A DNA stretch of 64,000 bases from Acidimicrobiaceae bacterium (GCA_009842325.1 VYFQ01000024.1:62001-126000); one strand, 5' to 3'. Counted from the stretch's first letter, positions 52,425-61,550 are shown. The notes: a model not told the origin generated them from the sequence alone. Translations and numbers: made by a program.

Positions 52425-53240
52425 ATGCCCTCATCCGATGACTTCGTCCTGATCAATCATCCCCGGCCGGAGATAGCGCTGGTCACCCTCAACCGGCCCG
52501 AGCGCATGAACGCCATGGCCTTCGACGTGATGGTGCCGCTGGCCGAGGCCCTGCGCGGCGTCAACAACGACAACGATGTGCGGGTCGTGGTGATCACCGG
52601 CGCAGGCCACGGCTTCTGCTCCGGCGCCGACATGGTGAGCGCGGGTCGGGTTCCCTACGTCGAGGGCCTCACCCGATCGACCATCGCCCACCGGGCCGCC
52701 GACCGGCTCCACGAGGTGATCGAGCTGGTCGGAGACCTGCACCAGCCCGTGATCGCAGCCATCAACGGTGCGGCCATCGGCGGGGGATTGTGCCTGGCCC
52801 TGGCCTGCGACATCCGCATCGCGTCCACCGAGGCCTACTTCCGGGCGGCCGGCATCAACAACGGCCTAACTGCGTCTGAGCTGGGCCTGAGCTTCACGCT
52901 GCCCCGGGCGATCGGCTCGTCGAGGGCGTTCGACATCATGCTGACCGGCCGGGACGTCGACGCCGACGAGGCGGCCCGCATTGGCCTGGTCAGCGAGACG
53001 GTGGAACCCGACGATCTGCTGAGCCGCTGCTATGAGATCGGTGCCCGCATCGCCGCTTTCAGCCGGCCCGGCACGGAACTCACCAAGAGGATGCTGTGGG
53101 CGGGGTTGGAGGCGTCGAGCTACGCGGCCCACATGCGCTCGGAGATGAACGCCCAGTTGCTGGTCCGCATGACCACCCGCAACTTCGAGGAGGCCGTCCT
53201 CGCCCGCTCCGAGAAGCGCCCACCCGTCTTCGAAGACTGA
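52425..53240 (+). CDS. Enoyl-CoA hydratase/isomerase family protein
   Basis: 271-aa crotonase-fold enzyme. It starts with VTLNRPERMNAMAFDVM; the oxyanion-hole segments are GHGFCSGADM and AAINGAAIGGGLCLALACDI. The catalytic region reads GLTASELGLSFTLPRAIGSS, with Glu present in the ASELG position used by hydratases, and the C-terminal trimerisation helices are complete. The substrate is unknown. 54 bases after the SDR gene, probably cotranscribed. Confidence 0.92.
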   Translation: MPSSDDFVLINHPRPEIALVTLNRPERMNAMAFDVMVPLAEALRGVNNDNDVRVVVITGAGHGFCSGADMVSAGRVPYVEGLTRSTIAHRAADRLHEVIELVGDLHQPVIAAINGAAIGGGLCLALACDIRIASTEAYFRAAGINNGLTASELGLSFTLPRAIGSSRAFDIMLTGRDVDADEAARIGLVSETVEPDDLLSRCYEIGARIAAFSRPGTELTKRMLWAGLEASSYAAHMRSEMNAQLLVRMTTRNFEEAVLARSEKRPPVFED

Positions 53241-53271
53241 TCTCGTCGATCCCGGGGCCCGAGGCCCGGTG

Positions 53272-53532
53272 CTAACGGCGGCGATAGGCCTCCCGCCGAT
53301 GTGCGACCAGTACGACGAGGACCACGAGTTCGCCGTCGAGCACCTCGTACACCACCCGGTAGTCGCCGACTCGCACCCGGCGCAGACCCCGCAGGTCGCC
53401 CTTCAGGGGGCTGCCCGCCAGCGGATTGTCCCCGAGCCGGTCGATCGCGTGCACGATGCGCTCACGGTCGCGGCGGGGCAGGCGCGCCAGTTCTCGTACT
53501 GCGCTGCGCTTAATCCGAGTCGAGTAGCCCAT
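53272..53532 (-). CDS. RelE/ParE-family toxin
   Basis: 86-aa predicted mRNA interferase or gyrase-targeting toxin. RelE-fold blocks: STRIKRSAVRELARLPRRDR, NPLAGSPLKGDLRGLRRVRV and GDYRVVYEVLDGELVVLVV, ending in AHRREAYRR, which matches the active-site tail of RelE. The ATG at 53532 overlaps the end of the antitoxin gene by 23 bases. The longer frame upstream only covers the antitoxin. Confidence 0.9.
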   Translation of the reverse strand: MGYSTRIKRSAVRELARLPRRDRERIVHAIDRLGDNPLAGSPLKGDLRGLRRVRVGDYRVVYEVLDGELVVLVVLVAHRREAYRRR

Positions 53533-53731
53533 CCCTGACCTCTTCCCAGTCGAGTACCGGGTCGGCTGGGTCGAGGAGTCGCTCCATGGCTGTCTCAAGG
53601 TCCTGGAAGTCCTCCAGGTAGCGCTCGAGGGCCCGGCGGATGATCTCAGCGCGGCTGTGCTTGAGCTGGGCAGCGGCCGCATCCAAAGCGTCGACGAGTT
53701 CGTCTGGAACCCGGGCGGTGACTTGGCTCAT
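53510..53731 (-). CDS. Ribbon-helix-helix antitoxin
   Basis: 73-aa antitoxin: RHH DNA-binding part (SQVTARVPDELVDALDAAAA, then HSRAEIIRRALERYLED), followed by an acidic C-terminal toxin-binding tail (LLDPADPVLDWEEVRDGL). The ATG at 53731 has GAGGAG upstream. It would neutralise the downstream toxin and repress its own operon, possibly through the palindrome at 53769-53785. Confidence 0.9.
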   Translation of the reverse strand: MSQVTARVPDELVDALDAAAAQLKHSRAEIIRRALERYLEDFQDLETAMERLLDPADPVLDWEEVRDGLLDSD

Positions 53732-53768
53732 GTCATACTCCTCGGCAACGAAGCTTTGTAACTCATAG

Positions 53769-53785
53769 TGATGTCAAAGACATTA
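53769..53785. promoter_or_regulatory. Candidate operator of the toxin-antitoxin pair
   Basis: TGATGTCAAAGACATTA: near-perfect palindrome (TGATGTC-AAA-GACATTA) 38 bases upstream of the antitoxin ATG; it also contains TTGACA on the minus strand, so it would overlap a -35 element. Typical of RHH autoregulation. Confidence 0.45.
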
Positions 53786-53849
53786 CACCGATGCCGCCAG
53801 AACTCACCACTTGGATCCGTGATTCCCGACCCGAACCAAGCAATTCTGC

Positions 53850-55664
53850 CTAGGCCACTCCGAGGGTGCGGTGGAGGCGCTCCAGCGCAGCGACGACGTC
53901 GATGTCGTCGTGCCAGATCTCCTTGACACCGGCGGACCGTAGCGCTGCGAGCAGTTCGGCGGGCGTGCCGGGGTCGCAGGACAGAGCCACGAAGGCTGCG
54001 CCTGCGTCCGACAGCGCGGCCACGGTGGCTGTGCCCCGCAAGCGGTACATGTCGTCGGTGCCGGTGATCACTGCTGCGGCCAAGCCCGACGCCGCGAAGT
54101 CGGCGGCAGCCGCCACGGGTGAGTCCACGCCGGTTGCGCCCCGTGCCTCGACGCCGCCCGCGGCCAGAAGGTTCCGCGTCCAGGACGTGCGGGCCGAGTG
54201 GGCTGCGGCCGACCCGAGGGCTGCGACCCACATCGCGGGCCGATCACCAGTGGCGACATGGTGGCGGTCGGCGGCGTCACGCAGGTCCTCGAAGGGCTCG
54301 GCCAGGCGCCGAGCCGGGAGGCCTGCGCCGCCCTCGGCGTCATCCGGATCGGCGGCGGATGCAGGGGCGGGATCGTTGAGCAGGGGGAACTCGCTCACTC
54401 CGGTGACGGGCTCGCGCCGGGTCCTCAGCCCCCCCAACCGACGCTGCCAGCTCTCCTCCATCGCTGCAGCCAGCGCGCCGCCATCGATAGCGGCCTCGAT
54501 TCCGCTGGACGCCTCGACGTCTTGCAGCACTCGCCAGCCCTCCGAGGCCAACTGCTCGGTGAGCGACTCCACGTAGAACGATCCGCCCGCAGGGTCGGCG
54601 GGCCTCGCCAGTTGCGACTCCTCCAACAGCAGCAGTTGCGTGTTGCGGGCCAGCCGGCGAGCCAAGGCACCGTCGTCGTCGACCGCTCCCGACGCGTGGT
54701 CGAAAGGCAGCACGGTCACCGCGTCGGCACCGGCCACGCCCGCTGCCAGCGCTGCCGAGGCGCCTCGCAGAAGATTGACCCACGGGTCACGGCGGCTGTA
54801 CATGTGGCTTGCGGTCACCGCGTGCTGATACTGGCGGGCGGCCTTCGGCGAGCCTCCGCTGGCCGTGACCGCCCGAGCCCACATGACTCGGGCCGCCCGC
54901 AGCGCCGCGATGGTGAGGAACTGGTCGGCAGTGCAAGCCATTCTGAACCCGATCAGGCTGGCGGCCGCGTCCACATCCAGACCCGCTTGTACCAGCGCCC
55001 TTAGGTAGGCGATCCCGGTTGCCGTCGCCCATCCCAGCGCTTGCGCCTCCGTTGCGGCGGCGTCGGCATAGCGCACCGCGTCCACATGAAATACCCGCAC
55101 TCCCGGCCCGAGCTCCGCCGAGGCCGCCCAACCCGCCGCTCGGACACAGTCGGCGCGGCGACCCGAGCGGGCCCACTCCCCCACGGGATCGAGTCCCAGC
55201 GAGCTACCGGGCGCCAGTCCGGCACCCCGAAGGGCCGCCACAGCAAGCAGCGCCTCGGCCGCGCCCAACCCCGCGTGGGGTGCCAGCGCCAGCGGCGTCG
55301 CCGCCACGTCGACCCCACCGAGCAGGCGGTCGAGGCAATCGCCATCGACATCTGCCGGAAGGTTGAGCTCGACCGACGTTGCCCCGCCCGCCAGATCCGC
55401 TTCTAGCGAGCGTCTGAGCTCGCCTAAGCCATCGTCGACCGCGACCTCATGGTGCTGGCGAACGTCCCAGCCCCTCTCGGGCCGCTTTGGATCGGCTGCA
55501 GCCGCCGCCTCAGGCCGGCCCGGTCCATCGGCATACAGAGGTCGGATCTCGATGCCGTCGCGGGTAAGGCTGGACAGTTCGTCCACTCCCCGACCCCGCA
55601 GCGACTGCTCGACCAGTGCCATCCAGTCGTCAGCGCTTGCAGCCGGCCAGCCCCCTGTCGTCAT
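53850..55664 (-). CDS. mutA: Methylmalonyl-CoA mutase small (beta) subunit
   Basis: 604-aa non-catalytic subunit of the adenosylcobalamin enzyme that interconverts succinyl-CoA and methylmalonyl-CoA. TIM-barrel region with RFRMACTADQF-like sequence (GFRMACTADQFLTIAALRAA), TASHMYSRRDPWVNLLRGA and a long ESLTEQLASEGWRVLQDVE segment. The C-terminal B12-like fold lacks the DxHxxG ligand motif, which marks the small subunit (AALGSAAAHSARTSWTRNLL). The ATG at 55664 is preferred over a TTG at 55718. The expected downstream mutB is absent: the toxin-antitoxin genes follow instead. Confidence 0.87.
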   Translation of the reverse strand: MTTGGWPAASADDWMALVEQSLRGRGVDELSSLTRDGIEIRPLYADGPGRPEAAAAADPKRPERGWDVRQHHEVAVDDGLGELRRSLEADLAGGATSVELNLPADVDGDCLDRLLGGVDVAATPLALAPHAGLGAAEALLAVAALRGAGLAPGSSLGLDPVGEWARSGRRADCVRAAGWAASAELGPGVRVFHVDAVRYADAAATEAQALGWATATGIAYLRALVQAGLDVDAAASLIGFRMACTADQFLTIAALRAARVMWARAVTASGGSPKAARQYQHAVTASHMYSRRDPWVNLLRGASAALAAGVAGADAVTVLPFDHASGAVDDDGALARRLARNTQLLLLEESQLARPADPAGGSFYVESLTEQLASEGWRVLQDVEASSGIEAAIDGGALAAAMEESWQRRLGGLRTRREPVTGVSEFPLLNDPAPASAADPDDAEGGAGLPARRLAEPFEDLRDAADRHHVATGDRPAMWVAALGSAAAHSARTSWTRNLLAAGGVEARGATGVDSPVAAAADFAASGLAAAVITGTDDMYRLRGTATVAALSDAGAAFVALSCDPGTPAELLAALRSAGVKEIWHDDIDVVAALERLHRTLGVA

Positions 55665-55766
55665 TTCACCCCCACCGGCCGCAGACAACCATGGTCCCAA
55701 CGCGGGTTCCGTGTGCAATAAAGCCGCCTATGTCGGCAAGGCTGCACACAGAACCGGCGGGCGTCA

Positions 55767-56564
55767 TCACATTGTGAAGCGGAGGCTTCGGGCCGCGTGC
55801 TCGCCCCAGTGGGCGTCGCCGCTCCAGGAGATCGAGCCGTCGTCGATCTTGGACTGGGGGTCGATGCGTCCGCAGGCGAGCATGATGAACGTGGTCGAGT
55901 CGGCGGTGAGCACCACGTCGGGCGAATCCAGCGAGCCAGGATCCACCGCCTTGGCCCGGCCGTCCACCACCACCGCCATCTGGCGCTCCACCGGACCGGT
56001 GATGTCGGCCCTGAGGCTCATGCCGTCAGGCAGACCGACTTTCTTGCCGATGATGTAGCCCATCGAACCCTCAACCTGGTTCATGGTGATCTCCGCGGCC
56101 GGGCCGCTGTCGTCAGTGGCCCGTCCCAGCGGGATGGTGCAGTCGCGCACATGGACCCACATGTCGAAGATGCGGATGGCGAGAAAGCCCCCGTAACTCT
56201 GCACCCCCACCGGTGTCCACGACTGGCGCCCGATGTCGTCATCGCTCAGCGCGGCCAGGTCCGAACGGCGAGCGTTGAAGATCTCGCCCACCCTGGCACC
56301 GAACTCGGTCGAGGACATGCCTGCGGAGGCGCCGGTGAGGGCAACCATCTTCTCGAACGGCGGCATGTTGTCGGTGCTGATCTCCCATCCGGAGATCACG
56401 TCCTCCACGCCCACGGCATGGCCGATGGCCTGGCGCGCCGTCCAGTCAGGACACAGCGACTGCACGGTCCACTCCTCGTCGGAGAGGTCGGCGCACAAGT
56501 TCGAAATCTCGGTGAAACAGGCTTCAGTGGTGTCGATAAGGGACTGCCGGGAGTAAGAATGCAT
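55767..56564 (-). CDS. Maleylpyruvate isomerase/mycothiol-dependent (DinB-like) family enzyme
   Basis: 265 aa from the ATG at 56564. N-terminal MDMPI/DinB helical bundle with CADLSDEEWTVQSLCPDWTA and a putative metal-binding RQAIGHAVGVEDVISGWE; a second His lies in FDMWVHVRDCTIPLG. The C-terminal domain has SCP2-like features (ITGPVERQMAVVVDGRA, then SPDVVLTADSTTFIMLACGR). Such proteins use mycothiol in actinobacteria. Substrate unknown. Divergent from the acyl-CoA dehydrogenase gene. Confidence 0.82.
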   Translation of the reverse strand: MHSYSRQSLIDTTEACFTEISNLCADLSDEEWTVQSLCPDWTARQAIGHAVGVEDVISGWEISTDNMPPFEKMVALTGASAGMSSTEFGARVGEIFNARRSDLAALSDDDIGRQSWTPVGVQSYGGFLAIRIFDMWVHVRDCTIPLGRATDDSGPAAEITMNQVEGSMGYIIGKKVGLPDGMSLRADITGPVERQMAVVVDGRAKAVDPGSLDSPDVVLTADSTTFIMLACGRIDPQSKIDDGSISWSGDAHWGEHAARSLRFTM

Positions 56565-56620
56565 GGTCCAAGCATGACGCCGATCGGACCGCGACCGCAA
56601 CGTCCACCGGAGAATCACAC

Positions 56621-57847
56621 ATGACAGTCACTGACTCACCCGCTGATACCGCTGACCAGGCCCGCGTCGCCGACGAGGCCGTCGATGCCTTGCTGGCCGA
56701 GCACGACCCCGCCGAACAGAGTCACATCGAATTCCGGGGCCACCAGTACGACGCGGGCTTGGCCTGGGTGCACCATCCGGTGGGTTTCGGCGGGCTCGGC
56801 CTGTCCCGCAAGCTCCAGCGAGCGGTTGATCGGCGGCTGCGGGACGCGGGCGCCCAGCCCGCCGACCCCTCCACGTTCTTCATGATGCTGATCGGCCCGA
56901 CCGTCCTCACCCACGGCACCGACGAGCAGAAGCGCCGCTACCTACGGCCCATGTTCACCGGCGAGGAGCGGTGGTGCCAGCTGTTCAGCGAGCCCGGCTC
57001 CGGCTCGGACTTCGCGGGGCTGGGCACCCGGGCCGACCGCGACGGCGACGAGTGGGTGGTGAACGGCCAGAAGGTGTGGAACACGCTGGCCCACGTAGCC
57101 GACCTGGGAATGCTGGTGGCCCGCTCCAACCCGGAGTTGCCCAAGCACAAGGGGCTGACTTACTTCGCGCTCGACATGCGAGCACCGGGGGTGGAGGTAC
57201 GGCCCCTGCGCCAGATCACCGGTGAGGCCGAGTTCAACGAGGTCTACATGACCGACGTGCGGGTGCCGGACGCGGCCCGGATCGGTGCGGTCGGCGAGGG
57301 CTGGCGCGTCTCGCTCACCACACTGATGAACGAGCGGACCGCCATCGGCGGCGCGGTGGGCGGCGCCACCACCGGCCGGGAGGGGCCGCTGGGCAACCTG
57401 CTGGAGGCCTACCGCAACATGGATCCCGCGGTGCGCACCAAGGCCCACCGCGACGAGGTGATGCAGCTGTGGGTGCGGGGCGAGGCTCTGCGGCTCACCA
57501 ACGTCCGGGCCTTCCAGAATGCCCGGGCCGGCAATCCGGGACCGGAGGGGTCGGTGAGCAAGCTGATGCTGGCCGAGTTCAACCAGTCCCTCACGTCCAA
57601 GGTGATCGACCTGGAGGGCGCCGCGGGATTGGTGGACTACGACTACGAGTTCCGCCGACCCACCGCAGTCTCTCTCGACGGCAAGTTCGGCGACGCCCAC
57701 CACGGCTTCCTGCGGGCCCGGGCTAACTCCATCGAGGGTGGTACCAGCGAGATCATGCGCAACATCCTGGGCGAGCAGGTGCTGGGCCTGCCCGGCGAAC
57801 CCCGAGTGGACAAGGAGATCCCCTGGCGCGACGTGCCCCGCAACTAG
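56621..57847 (+). CDS. Acyl-CoA dehydrogenase family protein
   Basis: 408-aa FAD enzyme introducing an alpha-beta double bond into an acyl-CoA. Blocks WCQLFSEPGSGSDFAGLGTR and VVNGQKVWNTLAHVADLGML (FAD/substrate), LRQITGEAEFNEVYMTDVRV, and the C-terminal RARANSIEGGTSEIMRNILG with the FAD-binding GGT motif. The N-terminal domain is slightly short. Together with the hydratase, SDR, ligase and MmgE/PrpD genes nearby it suggests an organic-acid degradation region. Confidence 0.93.
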   Translation: MTVTDSPADTADQARVADEAVDALLAEHDPAEQSHIEFRGHQYDAGLAWVHHPVGFGGLGLSRKLQRAVDRRLRDAGAQPADPSTFFMMLIGPTVLTHGTDEQKRRYLRPMFTGEERWCQLFSEPGSGSDFAGLGTRADRDGDEWVVNGQKVWNTLAHVADLGMLVARSNPELPKHKGLTYFALDMRAPGVEVRPLRQITGEAEFNEVYMTDVRVPDAARIGAVGEGWRVSLTTLMNERTAIGGAVGGATTGREGPLGNLLEAYRNMDPAVRTKAHRDEVMQLWVRGEALRLTNVRAFQNARAGNPGPEGSVSKLMLAEFNQSLTSKVIDLEGAAGLVDYDYEFRRPTAVSLDGKFGDAHHGFLRARANSIEGGTSEIMRNILGEQVLGLPGEPRVDKEIPWRDVPRN

Positions 57848-57882
57848 CGCCACACCCCGCCGCAACGAACGGAGCCGACACC

Positions 57883-58743
57883 ATGCCAATGCCGACCGAT
57901 GTGGGGATCGTCGACACGATGATCGGCTTCCCCGCCAAGGACTTCGAGCACTACGAGTTCATCCGCAAGCAGCTCAAGGACTCCGAGTCGGCCGAGTTCG
58001 ACTTCCCGGTGGAGTACATGTTCAAGGGCGTGCCCAAGGAGAAGTACGGCGCGGACGATCCCATCGCGCTCACCCTGGGCGAGATGGACGCCTACGGCGT
58101 CGAGTGGGGCCTGATCGGCTGCGAGGGCGAGGTGAACCGCAAGGCTCTGGCCGACCACCCCGACCGCTTCGTGGCCACCTGCCAGGCCGACGCCAACGAC
58201 GTGATGGGCGCGGTGCGGCGCATCCGCCGCTACCACGACGAGTACGACATCCGGGCGGTGGGCACGTTCCCGGCCGGGTGCTTCCCGCAGATCCCCATCG
58301 ACGACGCCAAGTGGTACCCGGTGTACGCCACGTGCTGCGAGCTCGACATACCGATCTTCGTGTGCGCCGGGGTGCCCGGCCCCCGGCTGCCCATGGACTG
58401 CCAGCACGTGGAGCGCCTCGACCGCGTGATGTACGACTTCCCGGAATTGACCCTGGTCACCCGCCACGGCTGCGAGCCCTGGGAGGCCTTGGCCGTGAAG
58501 CTGATGCTGAAGTGGCCCGGTCTGCACTACTCGACCTCTGCGTTCGCCCCCAAGCACTACCCGAGGGCGATCATCGACTACGCCAACACCAGGGGTGCCG
58601 ACAAGGTCATGTACGCCGGCTACTTCCCCATGGGACTGTCGCTGCAGCGGATCATGACCGAGATGCCCAACGTCGGCTTCCGCGACGGCATCTGGCCCAA
58701 GTTCCTGCGGGAGAACGCGGCCCGGGTCCTCAAGATCACTTAG
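57883..58743 (+). CDS. Amidohydrolase family protein
   Basis: 286-aa TIM-barrel protein of the amidohydrolase_2 group (decarboxylase/hydrolase). The usual N-terminal HxH is replaced: the start reads VGIVDTMIGFPAKDFEHYEF, so the metal ligands differ or are lost. Later blocks LVTRHGCEPWEALAVKLMLK and DKVMYAGYFPMGLSLQRIM fit the family. ATG at 57883, 35 bases after the acyl-CoA dehydrogenase stop, likely the same transcript. Reaction unknown. Confidence 0.83.
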   Translation: MPMPTDVGIVDTMIGFPAKDFEHYEFIRKQLKDSESAEFDFPVEYMFKGVPKEKYGADDPIALTLGEMDAYGVEWGLIGCEGEVNRKALADHPDRFVATCQADANDVMGAVRRIRRYHDEYDIRAVGTFPAGCFPQIPIDDAKWYPVYATCCELDIPIFVCAGVPGPRLPMDCQHVERLDRVMYDFPELTLVTRHGCEPWEALAVKLMLKWPGLHYSTSAFAPKHYPRAIIDYANTRGADKVMYAGYFPMGLSLQRIMTEMPNVGFRDGIWPKFLRENAARVLKIT

Positions 58744-58778
58744 GGACCGGGCTGGGTAGACGGTGTGAGGCTCGGGCC

Positions 58779-59147
58779 GTGGTGACGTTCGACGATGTGC
58801 GGCGAGTCGGGCTCCAGTTGCCTGAGGTGACCGAGTCGACCTGGTACGGCACGCCCGGGCTGAAGGTCCGCAAGAAGGGCTTCTGCCGGTTGTGGGGCGA
58901 GCGCGAGCATCAGCGCGACCGGGTGCATGACACCGAGGTGCTGGTGCTGTTCTGCGAGCCGGAGATGAAGCCGGTCCTGCTCGAGAACCATTCCGACGTG
59001 CTGTTCACCGTGCCCCACTACGACGGCTACGGCGCGGTGCTGGTGCGGATGGCCGATGCCGGCATCGACGACGTCGCCGACTGGCTGGAGGACAGCTACC
59101 GGCGGGTCGCGCCGCCCACCCTGGTCCGCCAACTGGACGGTGCCTGA
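58779..59147 (+). CDS. MmcQ/YjbR family protein
   Basis: 122 aa. Starts VVTFDDVRRVGLQLPEVTES with WYGTPGLKVRKKGFCRLWGE, then VLVLFCEPEMKPVLLENHSD and VADWLEDSYRRVAPPTLVRQ. This is the YjbR double-wing, DNA-binding-like fold; function unknown. GTG start at 58779 (or 58782) with GAGG upstream. Confidence 0.82.
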   Translation: MVTFDDVRRVGLQLPEVTESTWYGTPGLKVRKKGFCRLWGEREHQRDRVHDTEVLVLFCEPEMKPVLLENHSDVLFTVPHYDGYGAVLVRMADAGIDDVADWLEDSYRRVAPPTLVRQLDGA

Positions 59148-59180
59148 GCGCCCGCCGCGAGGCCGGCGGGCCGGCAGCCG

Positions 59181-60734
59181 CTAGATGCGGCGGTCCTGGC
59201 CCTGCCAGTACTCGTCGCGCAGCAGGCGCTTGTAGAGCTTGCCCGTCTCGTCCCGGGGCAGCTCGGAGCGGAAGTCGACCGCGCGAGGGCACTTGACCGA
59301 GGCCAGGCTGGCCCGGCAGTAGTCGATCAGGTCCCTCTCCAAGGCGGCCGCGGCCTCGTCGCCGTCGGGCATCGCCATGGGCTGGACCACCGCCTTGGGC
59401 ACCTCACCCAGGTCGTCGTCGGGCACGCCGATCACGGCCACGTCCAGCACGGCCGGGTGCATGGTCAGCAGGTTCTCGGCCTCCTGCGGGTACACGTTCA
59501 CCCCTCCCGAGATGATCATGTACGCCTTGCGGTCGGTCAGGTACAGGAAGCCGTCTTCGTCCACCTTTCCCACGTCGCCGATGGTGGACCAGCCGTTGGC
59601 TAGCCGTGAGTTGCGGGTCTTCTCATCGTCGAGGTGGTACTCGAAGGTGTTGCCCTCACCGAAGTAGATGACGCCCTCGGTGCCGGCGGGCACCTCCTCG
59701 CCGGTGGCCTCGTCCACGATGTGGACCTCGCCGGTGATGGGCACTCCCACAGTGCCCTCGTGGGCCAGCCACTGCTCGCTGTCGCAAAAGGTGGCCCCGT
59801 TGCCCTCGGTGCCCGCGTAGTACTCGCTGATGATCGGCCCCAGCCACTCGATCATCCGGTGCTTGGCCTCCACCGGGCAGGGCGCGGCGGCGTGCAGCAC
59901 GCTGGTCAGCGACGACAGGTCGTAGCGCAGCCGCTGCTCGTCGGGCAGCTTCAGCATCCGTACGAACATGGTCGGCACCACCTGGGTGTGGGTCACCGAG
60001 TAGCGCTCGATCGCGTCCAGGAACTGCTCCGCGTCGAAACGCTCCATGACCACCGCGGTGCAGCCGATGATGTTGGCGACCATCGTGAAACGCAGCGGCG
60101 CGCCGTGGTACATCGGCGCGGGCGACAGGTAGACAGACTGGTCGGACATGCCGAGCAGCAGCACGCACATCATGGCCACTGCCGACTCCGCCTCTTCGAT
60201 GGGAACCGCCTCGTACGCGCTGAGCACACCCTTGGGGCGCCCGGTGGTGCCCGAGCTGTAGAGCATGTCGGTGCCAGCCACCCGACCCTCCAGGGGCTCC
60301 GGTGACGCCCCGGCCAGAGCCTGCTCGTAGCTGCCGTACCCGTCGATGACATCGTCCATCATGAGCCTCAGCTCGACCCCGTCCATCCGGTCGACCAGTT
60401 CGGCAGCCTGGGCGGCCTTGTACCTCGACGTGATGAAGACCCGGGCGCCGCTGTTGTCGACGATGTAAGCGATCTCATCGGTGGTGAGACGGCTGCTGAT
60501 GGGCGTGTAGATCAGCCCCGCGTAGTGCGCCCCCCACATCAATGGCAGGAAGTTGCGGTGGTTCTCCAGGCACCAGGCCACATGGTCGCCGGGAGCCAGT
60601 CCGGCCTCCCGGAACAGGCGTGACACCTGATTGGCCTCAGCGTCGAGTTGAGCGTACGTGATCGTCTCTCCCGACCCGGCCATGATGACAGCCGGCTTGT
60701 CGGGACTGGTAGCGGCGTGTGCTCCGGGGTACAT
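59181..60734 (-). CDS. Acyl-CoA synthetase (AMP-binding, class I adenylate-forming)
   Basis: 517 aa from the ATG at 60734. Activates a carboxylic acid with ATP and CoA. P-loop-like motif MLYSSGTTGRPKGV, A5 region ISEYYAGTEGNGATFCDSE, A7 TIGDVGKVDEDGFLYLTDRK, A8 hinge MIISGGVNVYPQEAENLL and the A10 catalytic Lys in LPRDETGKLYKRLLRDEYW. All ANL motifs are intact. The acid specificity is not readable. A frame extending to 60833 overlaps the SDR gene's end and is rejected. Confidence 0.92.
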   Translation of the reverse strand: MYPGAHAATSPDKPAVIMAGSGETITYAQLDAEANQVSRLFREAGLAPGDHVAWCLENHRNFLPLMWGAHYAGLIYTPISSRLTTDEIAYIVDNSGARVFITSRYKAAQAAELVDRMDGVELRLMMDDVIDGYGSYEQALAGASPEPLEGRVAGTDMLYSSGTTGRPKGVLSAYEAVPIEEAESAVAMMCVLLLGMSDQSVYLSPAPMYHGAPLRFTMVANIIGCTAVVMERFDAEQFLDAIERYSVTHTQVVPTMFVRMLKLPDEQRLRYDLSSLTSVLHAAAPCPVEAKHRMIEWLGPIISEYYAGTEGNGATFCDSEQWLAHEGTVGVPITGEVHIVDEATGEEVPAGTEGVIYFGEGNTFEYHLDDEKTRNSRLANGWSTIGDVGKVDEDGFLYLTDRKAYMIISGGVNVYPQEAENLLTMHPAVLDVAVIGVPDDDLGEVPKAVVQPMAMPDGDEAAAALERDLIDYCRASLASVKCPRAVDFRSELPRDETGKLYKRLLRDEYWQGQDRRI

Positions 60735-60757
60735 CGACCCGACGCTACCGCGACGGC

Positions 60758-61546
60758 TCAGGCTGTGTAGCCGCCGTCGACGGCCAGATGCTGGCCGGTG
60801 ATGTAGCGAGCCCGGTCCGAGGCCAGGAAACACACCGCCTCGGCGATGTCGGCCGCGGTACCGAAGGTTCGCATGGGAATGTTGGCCCGGGCCGCGCCTA
60901 GGGCTCGCTCGTCAAGGTCGCCTGAGGCCACCAGGCGCTGGGCCATGCCGTCGCTCAGCATCCCAGGGCCGACGCTGTTGGCCCGCACGCCGAAGCGTCC
61001 CTCCTCCGCGGCCAGACCTCGAACCGCGGCCTCGACCGCGGCCTTCGGAACGGTGCTCAAGCCATCGCGCACGGGGAACCGGCCGAGACCGGCGGTGGTG
61101 ACGGCCACAATGCTGCCCTTGGACTCGTGCAGATGCTCCAGAGCGGAGGAGACCGCGGCGAAGAAACCAGCCGCGTCGGCGTCCAGCTGGTCCCTCATCG
61201 CCGCTGGCTGTGTGCGGCTCAGGTGCATCTGCGGGACATGGGGCCCGGCCGCGTACACCAGGGTGTGGAGCCCGCCCGCCACGCCGGCCAACTCCGCAAC
61301 TGCTGCGGCCACCCCCTCGTCATCGGTGAGGTCGACGGCTGCGAGCCAGCTCCGGCGGCCAAATCGCTCGATCTCTGCCGCGGTGGCGGCCGCCGCATCG
61401 GCGTTGCTGCGGTACGTGAGGGCTACGTCGCTGCCGCGGGCGGCCAGCTCCACCGCGATCATGGAGCCGAGGCCGCCGCTGCCCCCCACCACCAACGCCG
61501 CGCCGTCCCGACCCGCGAAGTCCTGGCCCAAGTCGAGTTCGCTCAC
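60758..61546 (-). CDS. SDR family protein with altered active site
   Basis: 262-aa short-chain dehydrogenase fold. Cofactor motif LVVGGSGGLGSMIAVELAAR and C-terminal FLASDRARYITGQHLAVDGG are normal. The catalytic YxxxK is replaced by STVPK (in DGLSTVPKAAVEAAV), so the Tyr position is Ser while the Lys remains, and the upstream Ser position is Thr (AVTTAGLGRF). The protein may use different chemistry, or be a non-catalytic or binding member. It sits between the acyl-CoA synthetase and the MmgE/PrpD gene on the same strand. Confidence 0.88.
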   Translation of the reverse strand: MSELDLGQDFAGRDGAALVVGGSGGLGSMIAVELAARGSDVALTYRSNADAAAATAAEIERFGRRSWLAAVDLTDDEGVAAAVAELAGVAGGLHTLVYAAGPHVPQMHLSRTQPAAMRDQLDADAAGFFAAVSSALEHLHESKGSIVAVTTAGLGRFPVRDGLSTVPKAAVEAAVRGLAAEEGRFGVRANSVGPGMLSDGMAQRLVASGDLDERALGAARANIPMRTFGTAADIAEAVCFLASDRARYITGQHLAVDGGYTA

Positions 61547-61550
61547 CGCC

